Source of the DNA: Acarospora socialis
Lineage: Eukaryota; Ascomycota; Lecanoromycetes; Acarosporales; Acarosporaceae
NCBI GenBank assembly: GCA_025617375.2
Contig: JAMYGW020000004.1
Coordinates: 1,674,001-1,738,000 of the forward strand
Direction: 5' to 3'
Length of the DNA stretch: 64,000 nucleotides
The notes beneath the pieces were generated by a model, which had not been told where the DNA came from, made no database searches, and was given only the letters and a program-made list of their open reading frames with translations. Position numbers and translations under genes: made by a program. Shown here piece after piece: positions 23,637 through 33,917 of the stretch (position 1 is the first letter of the stretch; each line of letters starts with the position of its first letter).

Positions 23637-24961
23637 TCACGAAACGACCTTCCCGTCCCTCATCAATCCAGGCGCGATCCACTTCCTCCCAGGCTTCCCA
23701 TCAACCGGCAACTCGTTTAAAAAACCCCACCGACTCGCCTCCTTCCACCCCTTCTCCTTCCACGCATTCACACTCCCCTTCGGAAACCAATCGCAGACAT
23801 CAATCAAGCCCTCATCGTGCGCGACAGCCACAAACACGTTCTCGTCGGCATCGAACTCCTCCAACTTGTCGATGCTGGCCTGCGCCGTCGGCGGGTCGAT
23901 GTACCAGCTGCCTTCCATTTCCGTCACGCGGTAATAGGGCGATGTGCGTGCGTGTTCGGGGTCTGGGTGGCAGGCGGTGAAGATGGAGCAGGGGCATGGG
24001 CGCGAGAAACGTGAGTCGAGTTTTACGGCCGAGGGGATCGTGCTCGGGAGAGGCACATAGGGGGTCGGACGGAAGGAGCCGCCAAAGTGGCAGACGTCGC
24101 CGCCCATCAGGACGAATGTCGTGGGCGTGGTGCGGGCGAGACCGGCGATGTGGCCGACGGCGTGCTGGTTGGGAAGTGTTAGTGGCTAGTGATGAGTTCG
24201 AGGGTAGGCAAGAGTGAGGCTGGGGCTGAGCTGGGCAAAGTGGTATGTGTGTTTGTTGTGGCGGTACTCACCCCTGGGACGTCGAGGAGGTAGAAGCTTC
24301 CGTCGCCGAAGAAGTCCATTGCGGGATACTGGCCGATCTTCAGGCCGGCATTGAAGTTAATCTCCCGGACGTTTCGGCCCCTAGATATTTGCTCAGTTCA
24401 GTAGTCTACTTCGCTAACCCAATTCCGGTTGAGGATATGCAGAACGTACTCAAAATCCGTCGCGAGCATGGGAGAGTCCTTCTTCGCTGGATATCCTGGC
24501 ATGAAGGCCTCCTTGAACCCGGGCCCTACCACCAACTCTGCCGTTTTTGGGAAGAGTGAAGGATCGCCTGTATGATCCCAATGCCAGTGGGACCATATTA
24601 AGGCTTCAATCTTGCTTTGGTCCACCCCTCCCTCCTCGAGAATCTCATTGATATTCTTCGGGACGTTCAAGCCTGGGATTGCTTTCTTGATGAGGTCGTG
24701 GACCGTAGGTGCGAAGTTCCACCAGTCTTTCCGACACCCTAAGTCGAAAATCACAGTCCGTCCAGACTTCTTGTGTTTGAGGTAGAAAGCAAACGTCGGC
24801 AAATTGAGGGTCTCATGGCCCTTGATGACCGGCTGCACGAATGCGTTCGCCGGCACCACGATGTCGCAGGTAGTGTTGATGATCTGGAGATCAATGGTAG
24901 AGTCACCCTCTGGGAGATTCAAAGAAGGATGTTGCTTGGGTTGGATATCTTCTTGAGACAT
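23637..24961 (-). CDS. Metallo-beta-lactamase-fold hydrolase (AHL-lactonase-like)
   Basis: Exons 24,961-24,450, 24,380-24,272 and 24,164-23,637, with introns of 69 and 107 nt, closing at 382 residues. The metal-binding signature HWHWDH is at residues 125-130. A second metal His lies at the start of exon 3 (VPG-HAVGH, residue 208) and the bridging Asp in MGGD (residue 230). The pattern 'FDLG ... I[14 protein letters not shown]' is that of the lactonase-type branch (quorum-quenching AttM/AiiA relatives). Fungal members are uncharacterised for the most part, so the substrate (a lactone or ester) is inference. No signal peptide is visible, so it is probably cytosolic. It stands alone, with the small MITE downstream and the Tc1-type transposon upstream. 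Confidence 0.87.
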
Positions 24962-25448
24962 GGTGAGATGTGTTTGCTGTGTTGTTAGAGCGAACTGGTA
25001 GGATACAGACCTTTGAGGTCATCAATCCGTTGATATAGCTATCACGGAGGAGCTCCCGTCTAGGGCGGGGTATGCGGGGCAAGGGAGGGCTCAGGGGAGC
25101 AACCCAAGATCCGACGCCAGAAGGAGACTTGTTGCACCATTGGTCGGAAGCATCCCTCAGAGCCCTACGGTTCCACTTTTAGCGCTTCCGGCAGGCATGC
25201 AGCAGTGGATTACGAGAATGACGATGCCCCGTTGATCCGACCTCCCACCGGATAAACCTCATTGAACGCATGGTGAGATACGCTTTCGATGCCCGTGGCG
25301 GTAACTCATGAACAATGACTTGCCATATGACAGATCAGATCATCAATCGAGCTCGCAGAACAATAATTGAACTCACAGAGTTGCGTTGCTGAAGTTGGGT
25401 TGATCCACAAGCTCTTGGCACTAAATCGCGGCTACGAAGCGCGAGTTA
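24962..25448. other. Intergenic: hydrolase 5' region up to transposon
   Basis: Promoter region of the minus-strand hydrolase, ending at the TA target site of the transposon. No further feature is seen. Confidence 0.4.
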
Positions 25449-25547
25449 CAGTGCGGGAAAAAACTCTGTGCCATTCACATCATAGGCAAAAAAACCACCA
25501 CTTTTTCTAGTAAATCCTGCCACCCTCATATTCACCCACCCTACCAC
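25449..25547 (+). repeat. Left terminal inverted repeat
   Basis: 99 bp, preceded by TA. In the first 60 bases it differs from the right arm at only three sites, each a CpG in the right arm that reads CpA here. Divergence rises towards the inner end. Confidence 0.85.
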
Positions 25548-25595
25548 CACAAAACAAAGTCCACAATCTCCACAACTGCACCCCATACATCAACA

Positions 25596-26703
25596 ATGTC
25601 TCACCCATTGTCTGAGTATACTAGAAGCCTCATCAACAATCAATTGTTCTGTGAAATGTCAATTTCATCAATTCATGAAAACACAGAAATGTCTATTCAA
25701 CAAATTCAGAAGATGCAGAGCAATCAGTGAATATGAAAGTCTTCTAAGATTCTCAGATTTAAAAAGAATGATTGTTTTAAAATTCTGATCTCAGCAATGA
25801 AAAAGATTTTTGCTGAATATCTTAAGAAAAGACTCTGAATATACTGTAATGAGATGAAGTAATTTTTTTAAGATAAGTTTGAGATCAATGTCAATTTCAA
25901 AACATTGTTTAATGTTCTGAAGAGAATGAAACATATATGAAAGATGATAAGAATCTTTGTTTGATGATTCAATAACTAATACTTATGATTTTAATAGTTA
26001 TAACAGAAAGCTGCTCAACAAAATTATGAATTATGTGCAGAATGACTTGTATAATTAGTCAATTGAACTGCAGATCAACTTGTCTTTATTGATAAGTCAG
26101 TTACAAATGAACAGAATAAGAATTGAAAGTTTGACTGAGTCTATTGAGAAGTGAGAATCTCAATGTCAATCTCATTAAAACAAAGCAAACAGTGAAGTGT
26201 ACTGTCAACATACACTGTCAAAAAATACATAACATAAACAGTTAAACAGAACTCTATAACAGAAGTTTTATTTAACTTCTTTATACAAAATGAGATTCTG
26301 TCACAGTGCAGTTCTTTTTTGAAATCAAAATCTGTTCTTATCATAAATAATACATCTATTCATCATTTCAAGATATGTCTTCTAATCTCTCTGTGTTTAT
26401 TTATTAACAGATTACTAAAAATTAATCAACATATGTGCTGAGACTGATGTAAAACTTATTTTTCTTTCTTTCTACTTCTCTGACTACAATCTCATTGAAC
26501 AGTTCTTTGTCATTTTTAAACAGTGAATGCAGCAACATGAAGATCCTGTGAAAAAATATAAGAATGATTTTGAAGAATTTATACAACTGACAGTGAAGAA
26601 ATATAACAAGAATAAACATTCAGAAACACATTTTCAAAGTGTATATATAGAAATGAAATTAACAGTCACTGACAATGACTATAATTATGACTATGAGTTG
26701 TAA
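25596..26703 (+). pseudogene. Tc1/mariner transposase remnant
   Basis: The frame opens with ATG at 25,596, 47 bases inside the left arm. The first 45 codons resemble the N-terminal helix-turn-helix of fungal Tc1-type transposases (PLSEYTRSLI, then IHENT). Further on, other frames carry similarity to the DDE nuclease region: an FAEYLKKR-like stretch near 25,810, and near 26,070-26,100 an A-x(3)-N-x-E-L-C ... ADQLVFID segment that matches the usual 'LVF-x-DES' first catalytic motif. Near 26,530-26,680 the C-terminal H-F-x-S-x-x-I-E pattern is present, ending at a stop near 26,703. Stop codons and frame changes interrupt it many times, as expected from C-to-T mutation, so no active protein is made. 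The length (about 1.1 kb) is right for the family. Confidence 0.7.
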
Positions 26704-26879
26704 ATCAATTTAAAAGATAAAAATATATAAATTTAATACTATTTAAAACTTCAGAAACTCTGCAACTGTTGTTAACTGCATTAATGAGTTAACAGAATCA
26801 CTTTTTTTTCTTATAATCTTCATACTTTTCATAGTTCTTCTCTCTTTATCTCACTCTTTAACTTTCTTCTTTAACTATT

Positions 26880-27230
26880 TGTTATGATCAAGTCAGAATG
26901 AGCTTAAAGTGAACTGATGCACACACATGAAAGATGTATATTCAGAAGATATTTAGACAGCAGTCATGTGACATCTTGACATGCTTGATGATGAGCTTGA
27001 TGAGCAAGCTTGATGAGTTGCATGAGTGAGCTGCCTCAACAGACTTGACAGTGAGATCAGCAAGCAGACTCACTATATAGTAAAATCATTTTTCTTATGA
27101 AAACAATCATGTTCAACTTAAGTAATCATCTAAGAGTTAAAGTTCAGAACCATTTCAGACCAGCTGTTATATCAATAAGCATAAACTCTTAGCTCTACAT
27201 ATCTGAGAAATCTCAGGTTAGAACATTACA
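26880..27230 (+). repeat. Solo LTR of the Gypsy family inside the DNA transposon
   Basis: This 351-bp LTR begins TGTTATGATC and ends GAACATTACA. It is the reverse complement of the LTR type at 4,704-5,063 and 10,508-10,868. It is flanked by a perfect 5-bp target duplication, CTATT (26,875-26,879 and 27,231-27,235). With no internal region, it is a solo LTR left by recombination. It retains slightly more CC dinucleotides than the paired LTRs. Confidence 0.88.
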
Positions 27231-27399
27231 CTATTTTTCTAAATTTAAAGAAATATTCAAGTTTCTTCAGTTTTAAATTTCTGTCTTTTTTATCTGTTTC
27301 ACATTATACAGCTGATTCTGCAGCTGTTTATATGCATTCTTCAATGATATTGAGTATTTTGATACTCACTTTTTAAATCACTTTATATATTAATATAGA

Positions 27400-28740
27400 A
27401 GCTTCATAGACTCTGTGCTGTCACTGCTGACAGAGTTGCTTTTTTTTTCATGTAAAACAAACTATTATGAAAATAAACAATGCAGAAGCTGTGAAGCAGA
27501 CTTTAAAGAAGAATTTGAAGATAGCTGAAACAAAAGTGAATAAAAAGAATGCATTGAATAATGCAGAGAATATTGTGAAGAAGATGAAGAAGATAAAGCA
27601 GCATATGAATGTTGATAAAGTTGCAGATATGATGATGAAGACAGATAAAGTGAAGAAAACATGTATGATGATGAGTACTGTTAGAAACTCTGCATAAGCA
27701 TTAACAATATTGATGACATTGATGACATTAATGATGTCTATTTCATATGAACATGAACAGATGCAGAGAACAAAAATGATGTGAAAAATAAAACAGATTG
27801 TGAAGCAGACTCAGAGATTGAAGAAAAGAGTTAATTGAGTATGTAAAGTACTTAAAAAGAAGAACTTTCAATGATGACATCATCATTGTTAATAATTTTA
27901 TTTCAGACAGTGAAATGATTAAAATTCAAAACATAATGTTTTTCTTTTAGCATCAAGCATTTTTCATTTTTATTCTTGCACTCTGCATTTTCACAATGTC
28001 ATTAATGCATCAGCTGTCTTACATGATTATTCAGTTTCAATTTCAGTTTCTCTCATTTCTTCATAGCTGCTCAATACTTGTCTGTAGCTGTTCTCTAAGT
28101 AAAATTAGTATAAAAGTTTTACAAAAAGCAATTGACTTATCTTTTTCTTTCAAAAAAGAACTTCTTCTTCTTCTGAGAACTTTAATTCATTGTTATCTGT
28201 GAAGAAGTTTTGAACAGATTTTGAAACTGTTCTCTGTGCAAATTTGATGTCTATAGACATCTGAATACTCTTTTTCTTACTTTTGTGTCAGATCAGAAAT
28301 ATAATCTTTAAATTGATTTATTTCTCAACATTTTTCAGATTCAAGATCATGATATTTTGTTTTTTAATCTCACTGAATGATAGTTCTGTTCTGATTTGCT
28401 GTTGTTGCACTCAATATTTCTTTGATTAAGTCTTTTTCTTCAATTTGATCTGCTCATTTGTCAGAAACATTGAATAGTCAAAATTGATGAAATCAATCAT
28501 CTTGATCTTGAAATACTGATTTATCTTATTAAGAAAAACAGTTCAATGAATGAGAAATATGACTGAGATCTTAGATGAAATCTTCTTTGTCAAATTGACA
28601 GTGTTGATGTTCTCAAATTCATTGACATCAATGTTCTCAACATTCTTGAGTAATAAAGACAAAAGAGAATGTCTGAGGTCTTTCAGAGTCAATTTTGATG
28701 AAGTTTTTGTCTTAAAATCCTTCTTTTTACTCTTCAGCAT
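27400..28740 (-). pseudogene. Second, convergent ORF of the DNA transposon (decayed)
   Basis: On the minus strand an ATG at 28,740, about 50 bases inside the right arm, opens a 65-codon frame (MLKSKKKDFKTKTSSKLTLK...). Downstream, towards 27,400, further charged, helical, coiled-coil-like stretches are readable in the same direction but are interrupted. The start just inside the arm mirrors that of the transposase on the other side, so this looks like a genuine second gene of the element, not random sequence. The function is unknown, and the lower limit is approximate. Confidence 0.4.
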
Positions 28741-28790
28741 TGGGACTGTTGTTATAGGGCTCAGGGGGTGTCAATTGGTCTTGTGGATGT

Positions 28791-28889
28791 GTGGTAGGGT
28801 GGGTGGATACAGGGGTGGCAGGATTTACTAGAAAAAGTGGTGGTTTTTTCGCCTACGATGTGAACGGCACAGAGTTTTTTCCCGCACTG
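28791..28889 (-). repeat. Right terminal inverted repeat
   Basis: 99 bp, reverse complement of the left arm, ending CACTG next to TA at 28,890-28,891. Three CpG sites retained here are mutated in the left arm. Confidence 0.85.
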
Positions 28890-28991
28890 TACGGTAGATT
28901 CCGACGCGTCTACGAGTAGCAACTCTCTACCAACTCAATCTCACTCGGAGTTGAGCTGTTCTAGCTTCTTGCGAGTCGAATGATTGTCGAT

Positions 28992-30449
28992 ATGTCTTCA
29001 AATAGGAAGTATGCAGGTTTACCAGATCTAGTCAGTAGTGTCTTCCTCCGAAAGAGGTGAGCCAACCGTTACTAATGCAAATGTAGGACGCTGCTCCAGA
29101 TATCTATGAGACACCGGATCTTACAGAGGATACCTCAACCTTTCCGGTATGCTTGATACCTGGTATGCTCTGCAAACCGAAATCTAAGGCCATCTTAGAC
29201 TTCTACAGGGCGTTCCACATCTCGAGCATCATCCTATCAGGATCTTGATGACCATGAAAGCCCTATCATTGACAGGCATCGGCTACGACCTGATCAAGCA
29301 AGGTCGCAGTTCTCCTCAGCCCAGGTCGACGCACATGATGTGGAGTTCTCGGATCGCGTCGATAGCAAGCGGAAATCTTACAGAGTTTCGAGTCGTCGAA
29401 GGCGTCGCTTGGAAAACGGGACGGAGGAGCTAGGAGATCTTAGTGATGAAGAGGACGAGACTCTTGAAAGGAAACTTGCAAGATTGCACCGTGAAGCGGA
29501 GGAAATAAAAGAACAGATCAGCAAACGGCAATCGGATAACGATAACAACACAGACACAGACCCCGAGAATGACAATACTGGCGCACTTTTTGATGACGTG
29601 GAATCACTGAGCCGCATGTTGGACGGCATAAGCACATCAGCGAAAGGATCTAGGATGGGTGCATATGCAGAGCTGGCGAAAATGCTGAGCAAAGCTCCAG
29701 AGGTCCCAGCTAGGACACAAAACAACGGTTCGGTGGATCAGCAGTTGGCAACAAAAACCACAACTCCCCCTTCTCCACATCAACAGAGCCATGCTCTTGC
29801 CAAAGCTGCGGATTTCGATGGCCGCTTAACCGCGCTTGAGGAGGTCCTTGGCATTGGATCCTCGTCTATAATCAATCTCGATCAAGGTCCCACAAAAGCA
29901 GTCATACCGACATTGGATATCCTCGACAAACAGGTGTCGACATTGTCGTCGTTATCGCCATCGTCGCTAGACAAAGTCAGTCAACATGTTCGACAGCTCA
30001 CTTTAGAAGCCGAGAAACTAGATGAAACACGGAAAGCTGCAAAAGCCACTCAAGGTGATCTAGTCACAGACCCAACGACACCGCAAGCTGGCAATGGGCG
30101 TTCCAACTCGACAGTAATTTTAGAAAATCCGGAACACGTGTCGAAGGTCAACGCCCTCTACAGTACTCTTGCCACAATCGAGAATTTATCACCGCTATTG
30201 CCTTTAATTCTCGAACGGTTACGAACACTCCGTACCATACATGCTAACGCTGCTACTGCTTACCAAACTATGGAGGACGTAGAGAAGCGGCAGGAGGAAA
30301 TGGCCGCAGAGATCAAGCTGTGGAAGGAAGGTCTAGAGGAGGTTGAAGAGACGGTGAAGGAGGGTGAGGTGACCATGGGAAGCAACATGAGGGTTGTGGA
30401 GGGCTGGGTTAAGGACCTTGAAACAAGGATGGAAAGACTCACCTATTAG
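28992..30449 (+). CDS. Dynamitin (dynactin subunit p50)
   Basis: Exons 28,992-29,030, 29,087-29,146 and 29,199-30,449, with introns of 56 and 52 nt, closing at 449 residues. The N-terminus (MSSNRKYAGLPDL-DAAPDIYETPDL) is the conserved dynamitin start that binds Arp1/dynactin. A DVEFSDRV segment and long coiled coils follow (roughly residues 105-135, 220-260 and 340-445). The ADFDGRLTALEEVLG and 'HVSKVNALYSTLATIENLSPLLPLILERLRTL' type segments are family hallmarks. Dynamitin links the dynactin shoulder to the Arp1 filament and so supports dynein-driven transport of nuclei and endosomes along microtubules. The third exon was set to begin at 29,199 because this gives TSTFP-TSTGRSTSR in frame. 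It starts only about 100 bases from the transposon's right end, so that insertion lies in its promoter region. Confidence 0.93.
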
Positions 30450-30827
30450 GTTCATTGCTTGATGACTGGATATCACGAGATCCGTCGGTGACATAGCGAT
30501 GGTGTCGGTGCTTCATTTGCAGGTTTATACCCCTTTAGCTACGTGACTTGATTCACTGAACATATTCCGCTTCTAGATAAATGACGTTTCCAACCATCAC
30601 TTGTGCATAGCCAGTATCCGACTTCATTGCTTTAGATATCTCTTCAAAACCTCTGCATCCACCGGACCTGCTTTATGCAATACAAGCAAAACAATCTCAG
30701 CTTGATCTAAATTAGTCAGAGGACCATCTCTCACTACAACATCCCTAGGCTCTGCACGCTAGCTACGATAGCTACGATGGCAACCTCACCGTTCTGGAAC
30801 CTTAGTTACCTCGAGGGAGCAACTGCC
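30450..30827. other. Intergenic, no supported feature
   Basis: A short region between dynamitin and the F-box gene. No repeat or gene is recognised. Confidence 0.4.
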
Positions 30828-32134
30828 ATGCCGACGTGCGACCAACGTCATGCTTCTCAGCCTCAAGAACCAACCGCTCTGTAAGGACTACCTTTGCAAT
30901 TCTGGTGAAACAGTTGAGCTGACGATTACACAGATTCAGAACACCACCTGAGATGTTCTTCGCCATCTTCAAACTTCTCGCACGCGAAGATATCAAGCAT
31001 ATCAGACTCGTATGTCGACATTGGAGGGTTCTCGGTGCATATTTCCTGATGGACCGCGTCTTTTTCAGTCCAAGGAGAAGGATCATGGAAAATTTCACTG
31101 CCATATCTAGACATCCAGTCTTCAGTAAGACAGTGAAAGAGATTGCGTATGATGCTGCGCTCAATGACGCACCCACAAAAGATGTAGAGACCTTCAAGAG
31201 GGAGGAACAGCTTCGATACATGTACGAACCTTACGATCAGCGTGATCTCGATGAGTATCGGAGGACGTTTCATGACCAACAGGCGATACTGGACACCGGA
31301 GAGGATATTGCTGTGCTCAAGGCAGCAATGGACCTGATGCCCAAAGCCAAAATCATTCTGGTTTGGGATGGCTTCAGAGATTATGCTTTCCGGCCCTGGT
31401 ATGACGACGATGGCCCTGGTAGCTGGGACGCTAGCCTCGCTGTGTATTCGTTGTCTCAGCCACACCGTTCCACGGAGTCTAGAGAAGAGTCCTGGGACCT
31501 CCGTACACTTCGCAATCTGCTTATCGCGATCTCGCTCTCGGACAGCACAATCGAAATCTTAAGGATAGGGGCTAAGGAGGATACTGATGTGGGCGGCGCC
31601 CCTTTCATTCTTAGTCGGTTTAATGGGATCGACTCATGGCATATGCGTCGTGCCGTTCAGTCGTTGGCAAAGTTGTCGATCAAGTTCAAGCTCCACGCGA
31701 ATAGTGATCCTGGTAGCCAACAGGGCAGCCACTTGGAAGATACCATGGCGTTAGTGAAGTGGCTCTCGGAAGCACACGAGCTTACGGAACTCTCACTGGA
31801 GTTCTGCCCCTCGCTCCCGGCGCAGGAAACCTATGCATTCTTAGAGACGGGTCGATGGCCATGCCTGAACGCTGTTCGACTTGCCGGCATAAATTGCAAT
31901 GGCGATGCCGTTCCAAAGTTTTGTGAGAGACACAAGCTCGACACGGTAGACTTCGACATGGTCCATTCTTGGGATTCACAAACTACGGAGACGGCAATAC
32001 ATGTGGCAGGAATCAATACAGACTACCTGAGCCGATTGTCAAGCAGATCAGCCATGAACGAATCCATACTATCAGGAACAACAATAGTCATGCTTCGGTT
32101 TCAATTGGACCTAGCTAGATGGAGGCGTAACTGA
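30828..32134 (+). CDS. F-box-like protein
   Basis: Exons 30,828-30,880 and 30,934-32,134, with a 53-nt intron that contains a CTGAC branch sequence, closing at 417 residues. The motif TPPEMFFAIFKLLAREDIKHIRLVCRHW sits at about residues 20-48 and fits the N-terminal F-box that binds Skp1 in SCF ubiquitin ligases. The rest has leucine-rich, LRR-like stretches (LVKWLSEAHELTELSLEFC, LNAVRLAGINC) typical of fungal F-box proteins, where this part selects the substrate. The substrate is unknown. The first exon was chosen because it joins in frame to the F-box. A start at the internal ATG 30,953 would cut off the beginning of the F-box. Confidence 0.75.
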
Positions 32135-32385
32135 CACGGATTTGGTTCTGACGACCGTGGCCTATTTAAGGCAGCATCGTGTCACAGTATTGTCGTCGAT
32201 GTAAAATCTCGGACTTACAGCATTAGCTGCCGCCTCAACTAAATTTGATCCGCACCCGCCGATTGCATGCTCGGCCTTGTAAAATGCAACCCCACAGATA
32301 TACGTCCCTTGAACATGGACCTGGTTGTGCTCTGATGCATTACTGGAGATAACAACTCCATCTCTATCACAGAACCACAGAGACC

Positions 32386-33176
32386 TTACTTCTTCTGATA
32401 ATCATATACCAACCTCGCCTGCTTCCAATCGTCACCCTTCCTCACCACAACATGTCTAGCATGATACCTCTTCCCTTTAACCTCCTCAAACCCCCACAAC
32501 TACCAGCAAACACGAACCGTCAGCCTCCTTCACCCTCCCAATTCCCCCACAGGACCGACAAAAGAACAACATACCTGTTCCGCCGTCCACCCACCCCCAA
32601 CACTCTCCACCCAACTCTGCACCGCCTTCCCTTTCTCCTTTCCCTCCCCTTCCTCCAACCACCCACTCTTCAAGAACTCCTCCCCTTTACCGCCTTCACT
32701 CTTGAACGTCTCAAGATCCACCCACCGACTCTTCCCCTTCACCTCTCCGAAAATCCCATCTTTATGCGGCCGCTCTTCCCAATCTAGCGTTCTTTTCTCC
32801 GTCGTCCCGCCGATGCCTCCCGTCGCGACCTGCGAGATGTCGATATGTGTGGTATGTGGAGGTTCCGGGTCGGCGTATTCGGTTACGGTGAGGGTGATGG
32901 TGGCGAGGGAGATGGCTTTGCGGAGGAACCAGCCTATGCCTTGCTGTTTGGGATGGTTAGGACAGATGGAGATGGGGAGGCGCTGAGCCGGTGGTTTGCC
33001 GAACGTACGAGTTGGAGAAGGGGATCAGGGTCGTCGGAGAGGGTTTTGTTCTAGTTTTGTGGGTGAGCATCTTGACACGTGGTGATGTTGGGCCTCAAGG
33101 GATGAGGGAACGGATAGACTACCATGATCCATTGCCCGGACAGATCTTTGAGCGTAACTTCTGATGGGGCGGCCAT
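32386..33176 (-). CDS. Small lipocalin-like protein, function unknown
   Basis: Exons 33,176-33,123, 33,050-33,009, 32,943-32,575 and 32,499-32,386, with introns of 72, 65 and 75 nt, closing at 192 residues. The start MAAPSEVTLKDLSGQWIMNKTLSD has the G-x-W pattern found at the first strand of lipocalins and fatty-acid-binding proteins, followed by alternating beta-type strands (ATITLTVTEY, HTTHIDISQVA) and a Trp-rich end. I take it as a calycin-fold protein that might bind a small hydrophobic ligand, but this is inference. There is no signal peptide. Fungal proteins of this shape are usually annotated as hypothetical. It is tail-to-tail with the F-box gene (251 bp apart) and divergent from the calpain gene. 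Confidence 0.75.
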
Positions 33177-33917
33177 TGCTGCTCGAGTTCTACTTTGCTA
33201 AGACGTTGCTGGGTAGAGAGCGTGTTGCGTTCGAGGGCGCAGAGTATGGTGGGCTGATGTTGTTGTTTGGGTTGGTGGGGGTTTGGCTTATCGATAAGAG
33301 GTGTAGTAGCCTAGAGTAGTTCACGGTCCTATGAATGCTTTCCTTCAAATTGGGGAGATTAAGCGGTGAATAACCCGCATATCAGAGTTCACGGAATGTC
33401 CGAGAGCCTCGAAGACGCATCGCACTTTCATTACCGTGGACTCTCAGCTCCATGCTGTGTCCAAGCGCTTGGGACGGCTAATGGGTCCAGCACATTGCCT
33501 GGCCGCCTTGATTACCGTACAGCATGCATGACAGCTATAGTTACCTATTCTCGTCACTGCTGATTCTTGCACATCATCCTACCACTCTCAGCCTCGACTG
33601 AACGGAGGTAGAGGGGTGTGGCATCCTATTCCCCCTGGCCCCCACTTGGACTCAACGATGGGCTCCCTCTTCCTGCAGCCAGTAGCGCTTACGCCTGGTC
33701 GCCTTGCTAGGCTTGCGGCTCTGTTATCTCGTTCGTCCCAGCTTGCTGAAAGTTCTTCACTGAAGCTTTGTTTTTCTTGATGAGTGTTTTATTTATCGTC
33801 GTCTTGCCCAGTCTCCTTCAAGCGTTGTTCTAATGCCAAGCTTGAGTCTACTTATTTCTATCCCATCCCATACCTTTGACATCTCTTCTACTATCATTAC
33901 TCGAGTATTCAATTATC
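33177..33917. promoter_or_regulatory. Divergent promoter region (lipocalin-like / calpain)
   Basis: A 741-bp region between two divergently transcribed genes. Pyrimidine-rich sequence precedes the calpain start, as usual in filamentous fungi. No specific binding site is claimed. A 65-codon frame at 33,366-33,563 has no support. Confidence 0.4.

Larger units (their letters stand above)
25449..28889 (+). mobile_element. Tc1/mariner-type DNA transposon with AT-mutated core
   Basis: 99-bp terminal inverted repeats (25,449-25,547 and 28,791-28,889) begin CAGTGCGGGAAAAAACTCTG. They are flanked on both sides by TA (25,447-25,448 and 28,890-28,891), the target duplication of Tc1/mariner elements. 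The arms keep normal GC. Everything from about 25,605 to 28,738 is AT-rich and CpG-free. A transposase remnant starts at 25,596. A second, convergent ORF starts at 28,740. A solo LTR (26,880-27,230) interrupts the middle. Without the LTR and one copy of its target duplication the element would be about 3.1 kb, large for Tc1/mariner, which is explained by the extra ORF. Confidence 0.85.

Noticed and set aside
25605-28738. A standard CpA-directed RIP signature
   Set aside because: CA and TG remain common and CpG/CpC are missing, the reverse of the classical pattern, so I describe the context rather than name it RIP.
33366-33563. A 65-codon frame between the lipocalin-like and calpain genes
   Set aside because: It lies in a divergent promoter region with no domain and no splice partner.
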